Positions 8,376 through 9,259 of a DNA stretch of 9,259 nucleotides are shown here, piece by piece. A program made the position numbers and the translations under genes. The notes under the pieces are model-generated. The model ran no database searches and had not been told where the DNA came from. It worked only from the letters and a program-made list of their open reading frames with translations. Source of the stretch: Bacteroidota bacterium (GTDB taxonomy: Bacteria; Bacteroidota; Bacteroidia; Bacteroidales; UBA1556); NCBI GenBank assembly GCA_003648395.1, contig QMPB01000134.1:1-9259 (forward strand). Direction: 5' to 3'. Position 1 is the first letter of the stretch. Each line of letters starts with the position of its first letter.

Positions 8376-8987
8376 TTATTTAATTTTTGTAGTAAGCATT
8401 AATTTATCTCCTATAAATGCTTCAAGGGTATCTCCTACTTCAATTGGGCCAACTCCAGCAGGAGTGCCAGTATAAATTAAATCACCAATTTTAAGAGTTA
8501 TAAATTGCGAAACATATTCAATAATTTTATCAATTGGAAACAGCATATCGGAACTTATTCCTTGCTGTGTTAACTCTCCATTTTTCTTCATACTAAATTT
8601 AATCTCTTTTGTATTTTCAAACTCTGCAATGGGAATAAATTCACTTATAGGCGCAGAGCCATCAAAGCTTTTTGCAGGCTCCCAAGGGAGTCCTTTTGCC
8701 TTAAATTCACTCTGCAAATCACGAGCAGTAAAGTCAAAGCCAATACCTATTGCATCATAATATGTATGAGCAAACTTCTTCTCAATATATTTTCCAACTT
8801 TGTTAATTCTATATACCAACTCTGTTTCAAAGTGAATTTCTTGAGAAAATTCAGGATGAAAAAAATCTTTATTCTTAGTTAGTAGTGACGTTTGTGGCTT
8901 CATAAACCAAACAGGAATTTCAGGCACAGGATTATTAAGCTCCTTAGCATGGTTTACATAATTCCTTCCGATACATATTATTTTCAT
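8376..8987 (-). CDS. Fumarylacetoacetate hydrolase (FAH) family protein
   Basis: This is a compact 203-residue member of the FAH superfamily, whose members hydrolyse or decarboxylate beta-diketo and 2-oxo acids using Mg2+ or Mn2+. The N-terminal signature CIGRNYVNHAKEL is at 5-17. The metal ligands are visible as HFETE (Glu54 and Glu56) and Asp85 in GIGFDFTARDLQ. The conserved lysine block AKSFDGSAPI follows at 105-114, and the C-terminal TGTPAGVG at 173-180. The size resembles acylpyruvase-type or oxaloacetate decarboxylase-type members, but the substrate cannot be read from sequence. The ATG at 8987 gives the canonical N-terminus MKIICIGRNY. It is the first gene of the tight operon leading to xseAB. 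Its start codon lies inside the most diverged copy of the upstream repeat, and a hairpin ends 31 bases before it. Confidence 0.94.
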   Translation of the reverse strand: MKIICIGRNYVNHAKELNNPVPEIPVWFMKPQTSLLTKNKDFFHPEFSQEIHFETELVYRINKVGKYIEKKFAHTYYDAIGIGFDFTARDLQSEFKAKGLPWEPAKSFDGSAPISEFIPIAEFENTKEIKFSMKKNGELTQQGISSDMLFPIDKIIEYVSQFITLKIGDLIYTGTPAGVGPIEVGDTLEAFIGDKLMLTTKIK

Positions 8988-9018
8988 ATGTTTATATTTT
9001 TAATGGCCATATGCAGTC

Positions 9019-9072
9019 GCATGAAAAAAATAATCATTGCCTTGTGAGTTAAATAATTATTCTTTGTCATGC
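9019..9072 (-). promoter_or_regulatory. Hairpin in repeat array, proximal to the FAH gene
   Basis: The arms gcatgaaaaaaataat (9019-9034) and attattctttgtcatgc (9056-9072) pair with 15 Watson-Crick pairs, one A.C opposition and one bulged base around a 21-base loop. Read on the minus strand, the A.C becomes U.G, giving 16 pairs in RNA. The base of the stem is 31 bases upstream of the FAH start codon. No T run follows on the minus strand, so it does not look like a terminator. A 5' leader structure or a palindromic DNA element are both possible. Confidence 0.55.
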
Positions 9073-9116
9073 TCGTTTCATATGTTTAAGATTTATTAAT
9101 TAGGTGATATATAGTC

Positions 9117-9174
9117 ACATAACAAATTTTAATCATGCCCATGTGGGTCAAAATAAGATTAAAAATTGTCATGC
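9117..9174 (-). promoter_or_regulatory. Hairpin in repeat array, distal copy
   Basis: The arms acataacaaattttaatc (9117-9134) and gattaaaaattgtcatgc (9157-9174) match at 15 of 18 positions. Two of the three mismatches are A.C on the plus strand, hence U.G in a minus-strand RNA, leaving one U.U. The 22-base loop contains a nested cccatgtggg (9138-9147), which can form a four-pair mini-stem. It occupies the same place between repeat copies as the hairpin at 9019-9072, but its stem sequence differs. Confidence 0.55.
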
Positions 9175-9259
9175 TCATTTCATATATTTTAAATTTATTA
9201 ATTTGGTGATATGGAACTCTCAAGACAAATTTTAATCATTGCCCTGTGGGTCAAAATAA

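Larger units (their letters stand above)
8979..9259 (-). repeat. Tandem array of about 100-bp repeats in the FAH leader, cut by the window edge
   Basis: At least three diverged copies are visible. The best pair begins at 9064 and 9166 (ttgtcatgctcRtttcatat). They share blocks such as tttattaatt, ggtgatat, acaaattttaatca and tgtgggtcaaaataa, and are about 80 percent identical by eye over about 93 bases. A third, more diverged copy lies nearer the gene, with tttcatatgttta at 8982-8994 (identical in the 9064 copy), atatgcagtcgcat at 9009-9022 and aatcattgccttgtgagtt at 9032-9050. The motif aatcat recurs at 9032, 9131 and 9234, that is, 99 and 103 bases apart. The FAH start codon sits inside the first copy. 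The array runs past the right edge, so its full copy number is unknown. No protein gene is evident here apart from very short open frames. Confidence 0.8.

Noticed and set aside
8979..9259. CRISPR array
   Set aside because: The unit is about 100 bp and all its parts are similar between copies. There are no short identical repeats with unique spacers and no cas genes in the window.

Overview
The window looks like a stretch of chromosome from an AT-rich member of the Bacteroidota. The signs are an XseA of the subgroup with PKSGHCYPDLVEK and GIGHSTNETVVEM motifs, a Bacteroidota-style DUF2279 outer-envelope protein, signal peptides ending in A-Q, near absence of Shine-Dalgarno sites, and a very large exported protein of a kind I associate with this phylum. 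The genus cannot be fixed from the sequence.

All six convincing protein genes lie on the minus strand, so transcription runs from the right edge to the left. From right to left they are: a tandem array of about 100-bp repeats with hairpins (about 8979-9259, continuing past the right edge); a fumarylacetoacetate hydrolase (FAH) family enzyme (8376-8987); a DUF2279 exported protein (7470-8375); xseA (6061-7458) and xseB (5865-6068), the two subunits of exodeoxyribonuclease VII; a 121-bp gap; prmA, the ribosomal protein L11 methyltransferase (4913-5743); a 1526-residue exported protein of unknown function (284-4864); and a 283-bp gene-free left end with a perfect 16-bp hairpin (68-106) that probably ends the transcription unit.

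FAH, DUF2279, xseA and xseB are packed so tightly (0 bp, 11 bp, then an 8-bp overlap) that they are very likely one operon. prmA and the giant protein gene, 48 bp apart, form a second group that may have its own promoter in the 5744-5864 gap. The only clear joint function is XseA-XseB. The FAH enzyme, DUF2279 protein, PrmA and giant protein have no evident shared pathway.

The least ordinary part is the leader of the FAH gene. At least three diverged copies of a repeat of about 100 bp run up to and include the FAH start codon. Between consecutive copies lie long hairpins whose arms differ in sequence yet still pair. The mismatches seen on the plus strand as A.C become G.U pairs on the minus strand, the strand that would be transcribed into the operon. 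This suggests a conserved RNA structure. The main alternative is a palindromic DNA repeat element.
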